Shown here: in pieces, positions 63,868-64,000 of the stretch
Layout: every line of letters begins with the position of its first letter
Position numbering within the stretch: position 1 is the first letter of the stretch
DNA from: Nitrospirales bacterium
GTDB taxonomy: Bacteria > Nitrospirota > Nitrospiria > Nitrospirales > UBA8639
NCBI GenBank assembly: GCA_022828225.1
Contig: JAJEJG010000020.1
Location: 1-64,000 of the forward strand
Length of the DNA: 64,000 bases
Reading direction: 5' to 3'
Program-made: the position numbers and the translations under genes
The notes under the pieces: model-generated
What the model saw: the letters and a program-made list of their open reading frames with translations, nothing else
What the model was told of the DNA's origin: nothing
Databases searched by the model: none

Positions 63868-64000
63868 CTATGCGTGCAATAAGCGTCGCTGGAGCAACGC
63901 CTGCATGTCACGCCGTCCATCGGCGATCACGAGCACGTAGACGTTCTTTCCCATCACGCGGTAGATGATGCGGTAGGGCTTGAAGAAAATTTCGCGGTAC
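63868..64000 (-). CDS. RelE/ParE-family toxin, C-terminal fragment (cut by window edge)
   Basis: The last 44 codons of a gene that begins beyond base 64000. REIFFKPYRIIYRVMGKNVYVLVIADGRRDM is the characteristic C-terminal strand pair of RelE/ParE toxins. Its antitoxin is outside the window, presumably upstream. Confidence 0.8.
   Translation of the reverse strand, partial: YREIFFKPYRIIYRVMGKNVYVLVIADGRRDMQALLQRRLLHA

Overview
The window looks like a stretch of chromosome from a diderm bacterium of the Nitrospirota, most like Nitrospira. This rests on gene order (rho-rpmE-prfA-prmC-murA-his-dnaG-rpoD on one side, ilvBNC-psd-pssA-leuA-leuB-asd on the other), moderately high G+C, short-form HisG, lipoproteins and outer-membrane porin genes, a membrane-anchored c-type cytochrome, and several families of short palindromic intergenic repeats. 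The assignment is an inference from family knowledge; no 16S gene is present. I found no tRNA, rRNA, CRISPR array or complete insertion sequence.

Layout. 1-13.8 kb (minus strand): a housekeeping run rho, rpmE, prfA, prmC, murA, then a compact histidine operon hisG-D-B-H-(lipoprotein)-A-F-IE, then a strong promoter driving dnaG and rpoD. 13.8-14.6 kb is a non-coding gap with a 142-bp repeat and a nested hairpin. 14.6-16.1 kb (plus): DUF2203, YciI-like and PpiD-N-terminus-like genes. 16.2-32.1 kb (minus): a branched-chain amino-acid / phospholipid run ilvB-ilvN-(M48 protease)-ilvC-psd-pssA-leuA-(dual-OB + two DUF488 genes)-leuB-NHL-asd-DUF2905-spoIID-queA. Between pssA and leuA lies what reads as a complete leucine attenuator: leader peptide, antiterminator arm and intrinsic terminator. 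32.3-42.6 kb is mixed: bioF, small hypotheticals, Sel1-repeat protein, several toxin-antitoxin genes, gamma-glutamyltransferase, cytochrome c, YheT hydrolase, purC, DUF3422.

42.9-63.5 kb is a phosphate and polyphosphate region: OprP-like porin, PsiE-like protein, SixA, Ppx/GppA, CYTH-CHAD protein, polyphosphate kinase 1 and phoU-pstB-pstA-pstC-pstS. Tandem 7-bp repeats at exactly 11-bp spacing, as in PhoB boxes, lie in front of both the porin and pstS. A histidinol-phosphatase-like gene here may complete the histidine pathway. Toxin-antitoxin modules (HigBA twice, PIN/RHH, a RelE/ParE fragment at the right edge) are scattered between these genes.

The most notable observations are (1) the leuA attenuator; (2) a 24-bp unit that occurs as an exact 24-bp insertion inside three unrelated repeat families, with a related sequence read in frame inside pstC; (3) a 142-bp inverted-repeat-ended element that supplies both the murA stop codon and the hisG ribosome-binding site; (4) a dual-OB/DUF488 cassette, apparently frameshifted, wedged in the leu operon; (5) the Pho-box-flanked phosphate/polyphosphate region.
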